Shown piece by piece: positions 34,879 to 44,311 of a DNA stretch of 64,000 bases. How positions within the stretch are numbered: the stretch's first letter is position 1; each line of letters starts with the position of its first letter. A program made the position numbers and the translations under genes. Under the pieces are notes generated by a model. That model worked only from the letters and a program-made list of their open reading frames with translations. It had not been told where the DNA came from and did no database searches. The stretch spans positions 1 to 64,000 of the forward strand of contig FODP01000010.1 of NCBI GenBank assembly GCA_900110395.1. Direction: 5' to 3'. This DNA comes from Rhodospirillales bacterium URHD0017. GTDB lineage: Bacteria; Pseudomonadota; Alphaproteobacteria; Reyranellales; Reyranellaceae.

Positions 34879-36069
34879 ATGGCTGATGCCGTCATCGTCT
34901 CAACCGCCCGCACGCCGATCGGCCGTGCCTTCCGCGGCGCCTTCAACGACACCCACGGCGCCGACCTGGGCGCCCACGTCATCAAGCACGCCGCCGAGCG
35001 CGCCAAGGTCGAGCTGGGCGAGGTCGAGGACGTGATCCTGGGCTGCGCCGCGCCCGAAGGCACGACGGGCTCCAACGTCGCCCGTGTCTCGGCGATGCGC
35101 GCCGGCGCGCCGGTCAGCGTCTCGGGCGTCACGGTGAACCGCTTCTGCTCGTCGGGCCTGCAGACCATCTCGATGGCTGCCCAGCGCGTGCTGGTCGACA
35201 AGGTGCCGGTGATGGTCGCGGGTGGCCTCGAGTCGGTGTCGCTGGTGCAGGGTCCGCCGGGCGGCAACAAGAACCGCCTGGTCAATCCCTGGGTGCAGGA
35301 GCACGTGCCCGGCATCTACCATGCCATGATCACCACCGCCGACACCGTGGCGGCACGCTACAAGATCAGCCGCGAGTACCAGGACGAGTATTCGCTGCAG
35401 AGCCAGCTGCGCACCGCGGCGGCCCAGCAGGCCGGCAAGTTCGACGACGAGATCGTGCCGATGGAAACCACCATGCTGGTCACCGACAAGAACACAAACG
35501 AGGTGTCGAAGAAGACGGTGAAGCTCACCAAGGACGAAGGCAACCGCCCCGACACGAACAAGGAAGGCCTCGCCAAGCTGCAGCCGGTGATGGGGCCCGA
35601 CAAGTGGATCACCGCCGGCAATGCGAGCCAACTCTCCGACGGCGCCTCGGCCGCGGTCATCATGAGTGATGCCGAAGCTGCCAAGCGTGGGCTGAAGCCG
35701 CTCGGCATCTACAAGGGCCTGGTCGTCGCTGGTTGCGAGCCCGACGAAATGGGCATCGGCCCGGTCTACGCCATCCCCAAGCTGCTGAAGCGCTTCGGGC
35801 TCAAGATGGACGACATCGACCTGTGGGAGCTGAACGAGGCCTTCGCGGTGCAAGTGCTGTACTGCCGCGACAAGCTCGGCATCCCCAACGAGAAGCTCAA
35901 CGTCAACGGCGGCTCGATCTCGATCGGCCATCCCTTCGGCATGACCGGCGCGCGCTGCACCGGCCACGCCCTGATCGAGGGCCGCCGCCGCAAGGCCAAG
36001 AACGTCGTCGTCACCATGTGCATCGGCGGCGGCATGGGCGCGGCCGGCCTGTTCGAGGTCGTGCAGTAG
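34879..36069 (+). CDS. fadA: Acetyl-CoA C-acyltransferase (thiolase)
   Basis: The ATG at 34879 follows CGGAGG and gives 396 aa. The nucleophile is Cys90 (NRFCSSG), the catalytic His is in [16 protein letters not shown] near 350, and the second Cys is in MCIGGGMGA near 380. It cleaves 3-ketoacyl-CoA to acetyl-CoA and a shortened acyl-CoA, completing beta-oxidation with the preceding fusion. The last 106 bp before the terminal codon are duplicated 948 bp downstream, beyond an unknown gene. Confidence 0.93.
   Translation: MADAVIVSTARTPIGRAFRGAFNDTHGADLGAHVIKHAAERAKVELGEVEDVILGCAAPEGTTGSNVARVSAMRAGAPVSVSGVTVNRFCSSGLQTISMAAQRVLVDKVPVMVAGGLESVSLVQGPPGGNKNRLVNPWVQEHVPGIYHAMITTADTVAARYKISREYQDEYSLQSQLRTAAAQQAGKFDDEIVPMETTMLVTDKNTNEVSKKTVKLTKDEGNRPDTNKEGLAKLQPVMGPDKWITAGNASQLSDGASAAVIMSDAEAAKRGLKPLGIYKGLVVAGCEPDEMGIGPVYAIPKLLKRFGLKMDDIDLWELNEAFAVQVLYCRDKLGIPNEKLNVNGGSISIGHPFGMTGARCTGHALIEGRRRKAKNVVVTMCIGGGMGAAGLFEVVQ
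35958..36063 (+). repeat. 106-bp direct repeat, left copy (3' end of thiolase gene)
   Basis: This stretch encodes the thiolase C-terminus from the TGHALIEG region to the penultimate codons. It recurs at 36906-37011 with 105 of 106 bases identical (one difference at 36015/36963). The copies bracket the unknown membrane protein gene. Confidence 0.95.
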
Positions 36070-36076
36070 GCACGGG

Positions 36077-36886
36077 TTGCCGAACGGCTCCCCGACACCA
36101 AATGCTCAACCCGGCATCCCCGCGGATGCCGGGCCCGCCCTTGATGAGCCCGCGCTCGAAGCGGCGCTTCGGGCCGCCGAACAGAAAGCGGAGGCGGCCG
36201 AGCGAGGACGGCGCAACTGGAGCTGGGTGAACCGCCCGATCACGCTGTGGCTCCTCAGCACGGTTGCCGTCGGGATCCTGACCTTCACCTACGGCCAATA
36301 CTCGGCCTGTCGCGCCAGCCTGGCGGTCGACTCGTCACGCTTCGCCCGGCTGTCCGAAGAGCTGGTGTTCCGCGTCGGCGGCATCTATGGCCTCACCCTC
36401 GTGAACAACGTACAGGCCAGCAGCTACCTTCTCGTCCTCGATCCTGATCGCCATTTCCTGTTCAGCGAATTCAAGGGCCGGGTACCGAACGAGTTGGTGG
36501 CTGAAGTCAAACAGCTGTTGCGCAAGTGGCATCCCTCCGGTGTTGCCGAAATCACGGCAGCGGACCGCCGGGGCGTGTCCAATCCAGAGAGCAAAGCCGT
36601 GCCTTCAACTGTTCCGCTGAATGAGCCCGGCCTTACGACGCCCAGGACCATCGCTGAATTTGTGCAGCAGTTGCAGACCGAACCTGACGACATCTTCGGC
36701 TTGGTCGATGGCTGGATCGTCATGCATCGCACCCTGCCGCTGGCGAGCACTCCGGAAAGCGTCGCGGCCATCACCACCTGGGGCCGGGCCCTGGGAAAGA
36801 CAGCGCTGCCCTATTTCGACAATAGTCGAGAGAGGCTCGGATCGACGTCGACCTGCTTCAAGCGCGCCTTCTGGCCGTTCGCTTGA
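36077..36886 (+). CDS. Uncharacterised single-pass membrane protein, 269 aa
   Basis: The protein has an Ala/Glu/Arg-rich N-terminal helix (residues 25-47, possible coiled coil), one transmembrane helix ([20 protein letters not shown], about 54-73) and a large C-terminal soluble domain with no recognised motif ([17 protein letters not shown]). The membrane helix should leave the C-terminal domain periplasmic. Base composition is visibly less GC-rich than the neighbouring fad genes. It sits exactly in the gap between two copies of the thiolase 3' end, which suggests it arrived by insertion or by recombination between thiolase copies. Function unknown. Confidence 0.65.
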   Translation: MPNGSPTPNAQPGIPADAGPALDEPALEAALRAAEQKAEAAERGRRNWSWVNRPITLWLLSTVAVGILTFTYGQYSACRASLAVDSSRFARLSEELVFRVGGIYGLTLVNNVQASSYLLVLDPDRHFLFSEFKGRVPNELVAEVKQLLRKWHPSGVAEITAADRRGVSNPESKAVPSTVPLNEPGLTTPRTIAEFVQQLQTEPDDIFGLVDGWIVMHRTLPLASTPESVAAITTWGRALGKTALPYFDNSRERLGSTSTCFKRAFWPFA

Positions 36887-36905
36887 AGCGGGATCGCCAC
36901 GGCAT

Positions 36906-37017
36906 CACCGGCCACGCCCTGATCGAGGGCCGCCGCCGCAAGGCCAAGAACGTCGTCGTCACGATGTGCATCGGCGGCGGCATGGGCGCGGCCGGCCTGT
37001 TCGAGGTCGTGAACTAG
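36906..37017 (+). pseudogene. Thiolase 3'-end remnant (right copy of the 106-bp repeat)
   Basis: Bases 36906-37011 repeat the thiolase 3' end and continue to an in-frame TAG after AAC, so the encoded tail would end in VVN instead of VVQ. No upstream thiolase sequence precedes it. The remnant overlaps the stop codon of the convergent serine hydrolase gene. It is either the tail of a lost paralogue or a duplication made during insertion of the 36077 gene. Confidence 0.88.
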
Positions 37018-38204
37018 GTCTTCGGCTGGCTGCCGCTGCGGGCGCGCAGCCAGCCGCTCTCCTTTTCGCGTCCCTTCGCATTCAGGCCGTGGGCGATCCA
37101 GCGCAGCTCTGCTTCGGTGAGCCCGCTCTGCTGCATCTCGGGCCACGTCGCTTCCACGCCATCGAGAAGTGCCGCCCTGAACAGGCGCCGCACAGGCGCG
37201 TCGTTGGCTACATAGCCGAGCAACTTCAACGAGGGCCGCTCTCCCGCGAACAGGCTCGCCATCAGCTCCGGCATGATCGACATGCCCGAATTGGCGTTGG
37301 TGAACACCACGATCGCCTTTCGTAGCGTCGCCGAGCCCAGGGTGAACGCGGTGAAAGGCCCGTTGTCGCCCCACTGGAAGAACGTGCCGGCGCTTGGCTC
37401 CAGTCCCCAGCCCAGCCCCCACGCCACGCCGGTGACGACGTCCTCGGCACTCGGTTCGAGCCGTTGGGCGCCCGCGTGCCTCACCTCGACCTGCGGCGAC
37501 AACCACAGGCGTGACGTCTCCGTCTTGAGCCCCCCGCCCGCCAGCACGGCCCGCAGGAAGCGGGCGAAGTCCGCAGCGCAGGTCTGCAGCGACCACGCGG
37601 CATTGGCCTCGGCGGGCTTGTTGCCCAGCGCCGGCATGCCGAAGGCATCGTGCGGCCAGGCTCGGTTGTCGTTGAAGCGCGATTGCCAGACGAAGCTCGA
37701 ACGTTCCATGCCAAGCGGCTGAAACACCAGGCGTGTCGCCAGGTCGTCGAGCGTCACGCCCGTGACGGCCTCGACGGCACGCTGAAGATAGAGGTAGCCC
37801 TCGCCGGAGTAGCTGAAGCGCTCACCCGGCTCGAACCAGGGGCGCAGTGGATAGTCGGCATTTCGCCAGTTCGGCAGGCCGCCGCTGTGGCTGAGCAGAT
37901 GGCGAACCGTGATCGACGCCGATCTTCCGTCCTGCTGAAGATAACCCGGAAGATACTTCTCGATCCGGGCGTCGAGCGCGAGATCGCCGCGATCGACCAG
38001 TTGCAGGACGACGTGGGCGAAGACCGGCTTGCTGAGCGACGCTGCATCGAAGATCGTGAGCTCGTCCACCGGCGCCTCGGTCCGGCCGCCGCGCACGCCG
38101 CCATTCACGAAACTGGCCTTGTCTGCCTCGACGAGCGCGATGGCCGCGCCCGGCACGGCGGCTTCGTTCAGCAGGCGCAGGAACGCCGGTTCCCATGAAT
38201 GCAT
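37014..38204 (-). CDS. Serine hydrolase, beta-lactamase class C-like
   Basis: The ATG at 38204 gives 396 aa with no signal peptide. The class C fold motifs are SLSK (Ser56, Lys59) and YSGEGY near residue 132; the third motif is not a clear KTG. Family members are esterases, D-aminopeptidases or penicillin-binding relatives. The lack of a leader points to a cytosolic esterase. It starts six bases after the MATE gene stop on the same strand, so the two are co-transcribed. Its stop overlaps the thiolase remnant. Confidence 0.85.
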   Translation of the reverse strand: MHSWEPAFLRLLNEAAVPGAAIALVEADKASFVNGGVRGGRTEAPVDELTIFDAASLSKPVFAHVVLQLVDRGDLALDARIEKYLPGYLQQDGRSASITVRHLLSHSGGLPNWRNADYPLRPWFEPGERFSYSGEGYLYLQRAVEAVTGVTLDDLATRLVFQPLGMERSSFVWQSRFNDNRAWPHDAFGMPALGNKPAEANAAWSLQTCAADFARFLRAVLAGGGLKTETSRLWLSPQVEVRHAGAQRLEPSAEDVVTGVAWGLGWGLEPSAGTFFQWGDNGPFTAFTLGSATLRKAIVVFTNANSGMSIMPELMASLFAGERPSLKLLGYVANDAPVRRLFRAALLDGVEATWPEMQQSGLTEAELRWIAHGLNAKGREKESGWLRARSGSQPKT

Positions 38205-38209
38205 TGTCG

Positions 38210-39580
38210 TCACCTGCCGCGGGGTCGCCACGGCGCGACGAGTAGCAGTCCCGCCATCAGGCCGCCATAGACGGCCATGCCGACGGCGATCGCCGCGAAC
38301 ACGCCTTCCAGCCCCAGATCGAGCTCCTCGACGGCGATCCAGCCGCCGACGACGGTCGCGGCCATGCGCAGGGCGGCGGCGAACACCGGCGCGGCCATGC
38401 GGCCCGCGCCCTGGCTTGCGAAGTAGAGCGTGAGGCCGAGCCCGAACAGGCAATAGAACGGCGCGACGCGCGTGATGTAGGAGACACTGGCATGGATGAC
38501 CGCCGGGTCGCTGGCGAACAGGCCGGCCCAAGCCTCCGGCACCACCGCGACTGTCCAGCCGATCAGGCCCATCGAGGCGAACGACACCAGCCCGCCCAGC
38601 CATGCTGCCCGGACCGCGCGTTGCCAGGCGCCGGCGCCCACGGCGACACCGACCATTGTCGTGAGCCCGATGCCGATGCCGAAGGCGATCGGCGTCGCCA
38701 TGAACTCCAGCCGCACGCCGATGCCGTAACCCGCGAGCGCCGCGACGCCGAAGCGGCCGACCAGGCCCGCCATCACCATGGCGGTGGCGTTGGACATCAG
38801 CGTCGTCAGCGAGCTGAGCAGGCCGACGCGCAGGATCTCGGCAAACAGCCGGCGCTGCAGCCGGACGCCGGCGAAGGCGGGCACGAAGCCCAGCCCGCTG
38901 CGCCACAGCACGCGGCCGAGCAGCAGCACGTTCGTTCCCGTGGTTATAATTCCTGCCAGCGCCAGTCCCACCAGCCCAAGTCCCGGCCAGGAGCCGATGC
39001 CGAGCGCCAGCACGCCGGCCAGCGGCATGTAGACCAGCGACCCGCCGACGCCGTAAAGGCCCGGCGTCACGGCATCGCCCGCACCGCGCAGCAGTGACGA
39101 CTGCACGGCGATAATCCAGAGCAGCACGGCGCCGGCGAACCACAGGTTGCTGTAGACGACAGCCTGCCGCAGCGCGCCGCCGACGCCGCCCATCAGGCGG
39201 TAGAGCCAGGGCGCCATCGTCCAGGCAAAGGTCGTGAAGGCGAGCGCAAGCACCACGGCGATGACGCCGGCGTGCAGCACCAGGGCGCGGGCGTCGTCAT
39301 GGCGGCCCGACCCCAGAGCACGTGCCAACGACGAGGCAACGCCGCCGCCCATGCCGCCGAAAGCGATGTTCATCATCAGCATCTGCAACGGGAAGACCAG
39401 CGCGATGGCGGCAAGCGCATCGGTGCCGAGGCGACTGATGAAGTAGACGTCGATCGCCGCGACCAGGATCTGGATCGCCATGAGCCCGGTGGTGGGACCG
39501 GCCAGCCGCAACAGAGTCCGGCCGATTGGTGCGGTGACGAGTGGATGAGACAAAGGGACTCCGGAGAACAGCGGCTGCAC
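38210..39580 (-). CDS. MATE-family efflux transporter
   Basis: A 456-aa protein with twelve hydrophobic segments in two similar halves. DVYFISRLGTDALAAIALVFP in the first half and AMVMAGLVGRFGVAALAGYGIG in the second are the repeat marks of MATE transporters. It exports cationic drugs or metabolites using a Na or H gradient. It is followed by a serine hydrolase gene, perhaps for a modified substrate of the pump. A GC hairpin (39597-39616) lies upstream. Confidence 0.92.
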   Translation of the reverse strand: MQPLFSGVPLSHPLVTAPIGRTLLRLAGPTTGLMAIQILVAAIDVYFISRLGTDALAAIALVFPLQMLMMNIAFGGMGGGVASSLARALGSGRHDDARALVLHAGVIAVVLALAFTTFAWTMAPWLYRLMGGVGGALRQAVVYSNLWFAGAVLLWIIAVQSSLLRGAGDAVTPGLYGVGGSLVYMPLAGVLALGIGSWPGLGLVGLALAGIITTGTNVLLLGRVLWRSGLGFVPAFAGVRLQRRLFAEILRVGLLSSLTTLMSNATAMVMAGLVGRFGVAALAGYGIGVRLEFMATPIAFGIGIGLTTMVGVAVGAGAWQRAVRAAWLGGLVSFASMGLIGWTVAVVPEAWAGLFASDPAVIHASVSYITRVAPFYCLFGLGLTLYFASQGAGRMAAPVFAAALRMAATVVGGWIAVEELDLGLEGVFAAIAVGMAVYGGLMAGLLLVAPWRPRGR

Positions 39581-39713
39581 GGCTTCGCCGTGCCTTGTCC
39601 CGTCCGGCGACGGGACGTCGAAAAGAGTGACTAGCGCTGACTCACGTGAGGATTCCTTCCCCGGTCACGGCACTGTGCCGGATCACGCCGGCCGCGGCAA
39701 GGCAGGCGGCGCG

Positions 39714-40472
39714 CTACAGATTGGCGGTGGTGAAGCCGCCATCGGCCGCCACCGTCTGGCCGGTCAAGAAGCCGCTCTCGTCGCCTGCCAGGAAGCAGAT
39801 GACGCGAGCGATATCGTCGACCGTACCAAGCCGACCCAACGGTGTGCGCGCAATGCGACCAGCATCGCGCTCGGCGTTACGGTTGCGTTGCGTACCCTCC
39901 GTCGGCACAGCCCCCGGCGCCACGGCGTTGACGCGGATCCTGCGGGCGCCAAGCTCGGCCGCCGCCGCGCGCGTGATGCCCATGACGCCGGCCTTGATGC
40001 CGCTATAGACGATGCTGTTGCGCTGCGAGACGATGCCGGCAACGGAAGCCAGGTTGACGATGGCGCCGCCGCGCTCGGGATGCATCACGTCGGCGGCGGC
40101 CTGAATGCCCCAGATCACCGCCTTGAAACCGATCTCGACCATGCGGTCCACCGTTGCGGGCGCCACGTCCGGGATCGCCTGGTAGCGCACCCAGGCGGCG
40201 TTGTTGACCAGGACATCGAGGCGGCCCGCGCGCTCCGCCAGGCCGAGGACAGCCTTGCGCATGCCGTCACGGCTAGAGACGTTCTCGGTGATGGCAATCG
40301 CCTTGCCGCCGGCCGCACCTACTTCACTCACGACCCTGTCGACGAACTCCGGCTTGAGATCGTTGATACCCACGGTGGCGCCGAGCGAGGCGAGTCTCAG
40401 CGCCGTGGCGCGGCCGATGCCGTGGCCCGATCCCGTGATCAGCGCCACCCGGCCGGCAAAGAGCTGAGACAT
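39714..40472 (-). CDS. SDR-family oxidoreductase
   Basis: The ATG at 40472 with GGGGGA upstream gives 252 aa. Motifs are TGSGHGIG near the N-terminus, NNAA, Ser in NLASVAG, and YSGIK with catalytic Tyr and Lys. The end is ADGGFTTANL. It is a classical SDR of unknown substrate, transcribed after the DsbA-type isomerase gene with a 20-bp gap. Confidence 0.88.
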   Translation of the reverse strand: MSQLFAGRVALITGSGHGIGRATALRLASLGATVGINDLKPEFVDRVVSEVGAAGGKAIAITENVSSRDGMRKAVLGLAERAGRLDVLVNNAAWVRYQAIPDVAPATVDRMVEIGFKAVIWGIQAAADVMHPERGGAIVNLASVAGIVSQRNSIVYSGIKAGVMGITRAAAAELGARRIRVNAVAPGAVPTEGTQRNRNAERDAGRIARTPLGRLGTVDDIARVICFLAGDESGFLTGQTVAADGGFTTANL

Positions 40473-40492
40473 CGGTTTCCCCCTTCGTCGGT

Positions 40493-41110
40493 TCAAGCCG
40501 CCAACGCCGCCTCGAGCAGCACGAGGCGGTCGTTGCCCCAGAACATCCGATCGCCGAGGAAGAACGTCGGCACGCCAAAGGCGCCGCGTGCGCGCGCCTC
40601 GTCCAGCAGGCCGTCATGCCGCGTCCGCGTCTGCGATGCCGCGAGGTCGCGGCGGAATGTCTGCTCATCCAGGCCGAGGTGCTTGGGCAACCGTGAGATC
40701 GCCTCATCGTCAATCGCCACGCCATCGACGAAGATCAACTTCTGCATCAGCCGACAGCATGGCACCAGTGCACCCTGCCCGTCGGCCGCGAGGCAGGCGA
40801 GCGCCAGCCTGTCAGGATCGACCCGGAATGCGATGGGCTCGCGGAACGGGATGCCGTAGTAGTCTGCCCAACACTTGGCGTCGTATTCGCGGTAGCCCCA
40901 GTCGTACTGGCCGGAGAGCGGTTCGCCGCGGAACGGGTTGCCGCCGCGACGGTCCATCAGCGCGCCGCTGGCGATCGGCTTCCAGACGAAGCGGCAGTCG
41001 TGCGTCTTCTCGATGCGCTCGACCTGGCTCGCCGCCAGGTAAGAGTAGCGGCTGCCCAACCCGAGATAGAAATCGACGGCAACGGATTCGGCCGCCCACT
41101 CTACGGGCAT
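40493..41110 (-). CDS. DsbA-fold 2-hydroxychromene-2-carboxylate isomerase-like protein
   Basis: A 205-aa cytosolic thioredoxin-fold protein. DFYLGLGSRYSYLA at the start and GAFGVPTFFLGDRMFWGNDRL at the end are the family marks of HCCA isomerases and kappa-class glutathione transferases. The active position after the first strand is Ser rather than Cys, as in HCCA isomerase. It would isomerise an aromatic ring-cleavage product with glutathione. The start at 41110 overlaps the upstream gene; a TTG at 41125 is an alternative. Confidence 0.8.
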   Translation of the reverse strand: MPVEWAAESVAVDFYLGLGSRYSYLAASQVERIEKTHDCRFVWKPIASGALMDRRGGNPFRGEPLSGQYDWGYREYDAKCWADYYGIPFREPIAFRVDPDRLALACLAADGQGALVPCCRLMQKLIFVDGVAIDDEAISRLPKHLGLDEQTFRRDLAASQTRTRHDGLLDEARARGAFGVPTFFLGDRMFWGNDRLVLLEAALAA

Positions 41111-42249
41111 GTCGGGGTCTTGCAATGAGGTGGCGCGGGAAAGTCGGACCGATCCGCCGTCTGTTCGCGCAAGGCTCCCAGCAGCTTCCGGCCGGCAGTG
41201 GTGAGCGCGCCACCCGCGGTGCCGCCGCTGGTGTTGCCCAGCAACACGAGTCCCCAGGTAGAAGTCGGATCGAACGCCATATACGATTCGTAGCCGGCGA
41301 GGCCGCCGTTCTTGTCGAAGTAGCCGTTGCCGATCTGCCAGCCGAGACCCATCGACAAGTTGTCGCCATGAGGCTGCTGTGTCTGGGTGATCGCTTCGCC
41401 GAGCCAGCCCGGCGGCGGCGCGATCTGATTCACCAGGAACGTCAGCATGTCGGTTAGCGTCGACGACATGGCGCCGGCGGCGAGGCCGGCGGAGTCCATC
41501 CCCCAGGTCGGCGGGTCGGCCAACTGGTAGGTCGACTCACCCTCCTGGTAGGCGTATCCCTGGGCCACTTGGTTGGCGACGCCGGAATAATCGACCTGCG
41601 TCGCCGGCATATTAAGGCGTGGCGTTATGTATTTCGTGATCAAGCCAGGCCAGCCCCAGTACGTCAAATCCCAGGTCGAACTGGTGCCGCTGGTGTAGGT
41701 GTATGCGTGCGAGAGCAGCACCCCTAGCAGGGCGTATGCCTGGTTGCTGTAGACCCAGTACTCGTTGGGTCCGTACTTCGGATGGAATGCCTCCAGGAAG
41801 ACCTGCATTGCCGTGAAGGGATAGTCGCCGAACGTGTGCGTGCCGCAGACGCCCTCGGGAAAACCGGAGCTGTGGGTCGCCAGGTGCCACAGTTTGATGA
41901 CGTAGTCCGGGTCGTTCTCGTAGTAGTGGATCTTGGCACAGCTGGGCAGCAGATCGGCAACCGCCGTGTTGCCCGAGATCGGGATCGCGGTCTTCTCGAA
42001 GTCGGCGAGCGCCAGAAGCGTTGCCGTAAACACCTTGGTGTTCGAGCCGATGAAGGACACGATGTTTTCGGGCTGGACGCCGCTGCCGGTGTGCAGCCCG
42101 ACCGATCCGAACGAGTAGTAGGCGCGGGCGCCGACGAACGTCAGGCCGACCAGGATGCCGACCGACTTGTCGGGCTCGGACGTACTGCCGGCAATCAGCG
42201 GCTGGATATACTGGGAGACGGTGCTGGCGAACGATTGAATGTCGGTCAT
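41101..42249 (-). CDS. Serine hydrolase, beta-lactamase-like, of atypical composition
   Basis: A 382-aa protein with SNTK (Ser69, Lys72) and YSN (Tyr167, Asn169) as in class C beta-lactamases and D-aminopeptidases. It lacks an N-terminal signal and is unusually rich in Thr, Tyr and Trp. Its DNA is visibly lower in GC than the neighbours, which suggests acquisition. Its closing part ends HCKTPTCP. It overlaps the isomerase start by 10 bp. The substrate is unknown. Confidence 0.82.
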   Translation of the reverse strand: MTDIQSFASTVSQYIQPLIAGSTSEPDKSVGILVGLTFVGARAYYSFGSVGLHTGSGVQPENIVSFIGSNTKVFTATLLALADFEKTAIPISGNTAVADLLPSCAKIHYYENDPDYVIKLWHLATHSSGFPEGVCGTHTFGDYPFTAMQVFLEAFHPKYGPNEYWVYSNQAYALLGVLLSHAYTYTSGTSSTWDLTYWGWPGLITKYITPRLNMPATQVDYSGVANQVAQGYAYQEGESTYQLADPPTWGMDSAGLAAGAMSSTLTDMLTFLVNQIAPPPGWLGEAITQTQQPHGDNLSMGLGWQIGNGYFDKNGGLAGYESYMAFDPTSTWGLVLLGNTSGGTAGGALTTAGRKLLGALREQTADRSDFPAPPHCKTPTCP

Positions 42250-42267
42250 GTCACCCCCGTGACGAGC

Positions 42268-43437
42268 CTAGCGCCGGTTGCGGCGCAGATCCTCCTCGTC
42301 CTTCCACATCAGGAACTGCGGTCCGAGGTCGGAGATCTTGGGAGCGCCCATCTGCGCCATGCTGAGGTCGATCTCGCGGCGGAAGATGTTGAGCGCCATC
42401 TTGGCGCCCGGGATTCCTCCCGCGGTCACGCCGTAGAGCGTCGGCCGGCCGACGAACACGAACTTGGCGCCCATGCAGATCGCGATCAGCGCATCGAGCC
42501 CGCGGCGCACGCCGCCGTCGAGCATCAGGGTCATCTTGTCGCCGACCGCCGAGTTGATCGCCGGCAGCACTTCCAGCGGCGATGGCGCATTGTCGAGCTG
42601 CCGCGCGCCATGGTTCGACACCATGAGGCCGTCGACGCCCAGCGAATGGGCGCGCATCGCATCGTCGGGATGCATGATGCCCTTCAGCACGAAGTTGCCC
42701 TTCCACAGCTCGCGGAAGCGCTCGACGTGTTTCCAGGTCATCGGCGCGCGGTTCTGGTAGGCGACGAGGTCGGCGATCTTCTCGGCCGAGGCGCCGGGCT
42801 CGACATACTTCGCCCAGTTGTTGAAGTACGGCGTCCCGTGCTTCATCCATTCCATCATCCAGGCCGGATGCCTCAGCGCCTCGAACTTGGTCTTCCAGGT
42901 GAGCTTGAGCGGCCGGCCCCAGCCATTACGGACGTTGCGCTCGCGGTTGGAGCCTTCCGGCACGTCCACGGTGAAGACCAGGGTCTTGAGCCCGGCATCG
43001 CCCGCCCGCTTGATCATGTCCTCCGACACGGCCTGGTCCTTGGCGGAATAGAGCTGGTACCAGCCGTGGTCAGGGGCGAGCTTGCCGAGTTCCTCGATCG
43101 AACCGGTGGCGGAGCCCGACATGATGAAGGGCACGTTGGCGTCGCGCGCCGCCTCGGCCAGCATCAGGTCGGCGCCGCGCCGGAACAGGCCCGCGAGACC
43201 GGTCGGGGCAATGCCGATCACACTCGAATAGGTGCGCCCGAACAGCGTCGTCGACTGGTCGCGTACCGACACGTCGACCAGGTAGCGCGGCACGATGCGC
43301 GCCTTGCGGAAGGCCTGCTCGTTGGTGACCAGCCCGACCTCGTCGTCGGTGCCACCTTCGATGAAGTCGTATGCGATCTTGGGCAGCCGCTTCTTGGCGA
43401 GCTTGCGCAGGTCTTCGATGTTCACCACGCCATCCAT
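42268..43437 (-). CDS. FMN-dependent alpha-hydroxy-acid oxidase/dehydrogenase
   Basis: A 389-aa TIM-barrel flavoprotein. Tyr24 (IAYDFIEGG), Tyr130 (YQLY), Lys252 (VLKGIMHP), His276 and Arg279 (SNHGARQ) and the phosphate loop LDGGVRRGLD/FVGRPTLYG form the complete LldD/glycolate-oxidase active site. It oxidises an L-2-hydroxy acid to the keto acid, passing electrons to oxygen or quinone. No membrane loop is obvious, so it is probably a soluble oxidase or peripheral dehydrogenase. The class II aldolase gene lies 13 bp upstream in the same orientation. Confidence 0.92.
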   Translation of the reverse strand: MDGVVNIEDLRKLAKKRLPKIAYDFIEGGTDDEVGLVTNEQAFRKARIVPRYLVDVSVRDQSTTLFGRTYSSVIGIAPTGLAGLFRRGADLMLAEAARDANVPFIMSGSATGSIEELGKLAPDHGWYQLYSAKDQAVSEDMIKRAGDAGLKTLVFTVDVPEGSNRERNVRNGWGRPLKLTWKTKFEALRHPAWMMEWMKHGTPYFNNWAKYVEPGASAEKIADLVAYQNRAPMTWKHVERFRELWKGNFVLKGIMHPDDAMRAHSLGVDGLMVSNHGARQLDNAPSPLEVLPAINSAVGDKMTLMLDGGVRRGLDALIAICMGAKFVFVGRPTLYGVTAGGIPGAKMALNIFRREIDLSMAQMGAPKISDLGPQFLMWKDEEDLRRNRR

Positions 43438-43450
43438 CTGTCGTCCGCTC

Positions 43451-44236
43451 CTACTCGGGCTTCATCGCTTTTCGTTTCCACAGTTCCCACGGCCGCATCA
43501 CCTGGCCGTCGTTGGTCTTGGCGGCCGCCGCGGCCTCCTCGGCCGTGAGGTAGGTCACCTCGCCGAGCCTCATCGCCTCGGACTGCAGCCTCGCATTCAT
43601 CTCGGTATAGTAGGCACGGAACACCACCTGCGGGATCGAGGTGCCCACCGTCACCGAACCGTGGCCGCGCATCAGCGCCACCGTGTTGTCCGACAGCACC
43701 TTGGCGAGGTCCGCCCCCAGGCCTGCGTTGCGCACCAGAAGGTCGCTCGCCGGGCCCGCGACGTCGCGGATCTCGAATACCGGAACGTCGACACCCAGGA
43801 ACGAGCTCATGTGGTAGATCGTCTTGAGCCGCGTCTTCGAGACGCCGAAGGGGATCACCGACGGCGAATGGCTGTGCACCACCGCCTTCACATCGGGCCG
43901 CGCCTTGTAGATCTCGCCATGGATGAAACGCTCGAGGAAGACGGCCTGGCCCTTGGCGTCGACCGCCGCGTTGTCGAGGTCGAACTCCAGGATGTCGTCG
44001 GCCTTTACCAGCGCCGGCGCCATGCTGCGCGACATCAGATAGCGGCTGGCGTCCTTGTCGTGACGCACCGAGACATGGCCGAAGCCGTCGAGCACGCCGA
44101 GCTCAACCAGCACGCGGTTGGCAGCGACCAGGTCCTCGACCAGGCTGGGATCGGGCGTGCCGGCCGACTTCGGCTGCGCCAGGGCAGCCGTGCTGCCCAG
44201 AGCCAATCCGATCGCCAGCACCACGAAGGCGCGCAT
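43451..44236 (-). CDS. Exported class II aldolase/adducin-family protein
   Basis: The ATG at 44236 has an ideal AGGAGG site and begins with a Sec signal (MRAFVVLAIGLALGSTAALA), giving 261 aa. The zinc ligands of the FucA/AraD fold are present: His121 and His123 (VVHSHSPSV) and His192 (RGHGSVTVG), with Glu108 in position for catalysis. FucA-type enzymes are normally cytosolic, so export is unusual. It is followed by the FMN hydroxy-acid oxidase gene, so both may process a sugar-derived hydroxy acid. Confidence 0.85.
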   Translation of the reverse strand: MRAFVVLAIGLALGSTAALAQPKSAGTPDPSLVEDLVAANRVLVELGVLDGFGHVSVRHDKDASRYLMSRSMAPALVKADDILEFDLDNAAVDAKGQAVFLERFIHGEIYKARPDVKAVVHSHSPSVIPFGVSKTRLKTIYHMSSFLGVDVPVFEIRDVAGPASDLLVRNAGLGADLAKVLSDNTVALMRGHGSVTVGTSIPQVVFRAYYTEMNARLQSEAMRLGEVTYLTAEEAAAAAKTNDGQVMRPWELWKRKAMKPE

Positions 44237-44311
44237 CTTCCTCCTGCTTGTTCGTTGCCCGGATTTTGCCGGGCTTTGCCGCTGCCTGCCAGCGGTGTTA
44301 GACGAGCCGCC

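Noticed and set aside
39597-39616. GTCCCGTC/GACGGGAC hairpin as a terminator
   Set aside because: A stem is present but there is no T-run on either side, so it was not listed as a terminator.
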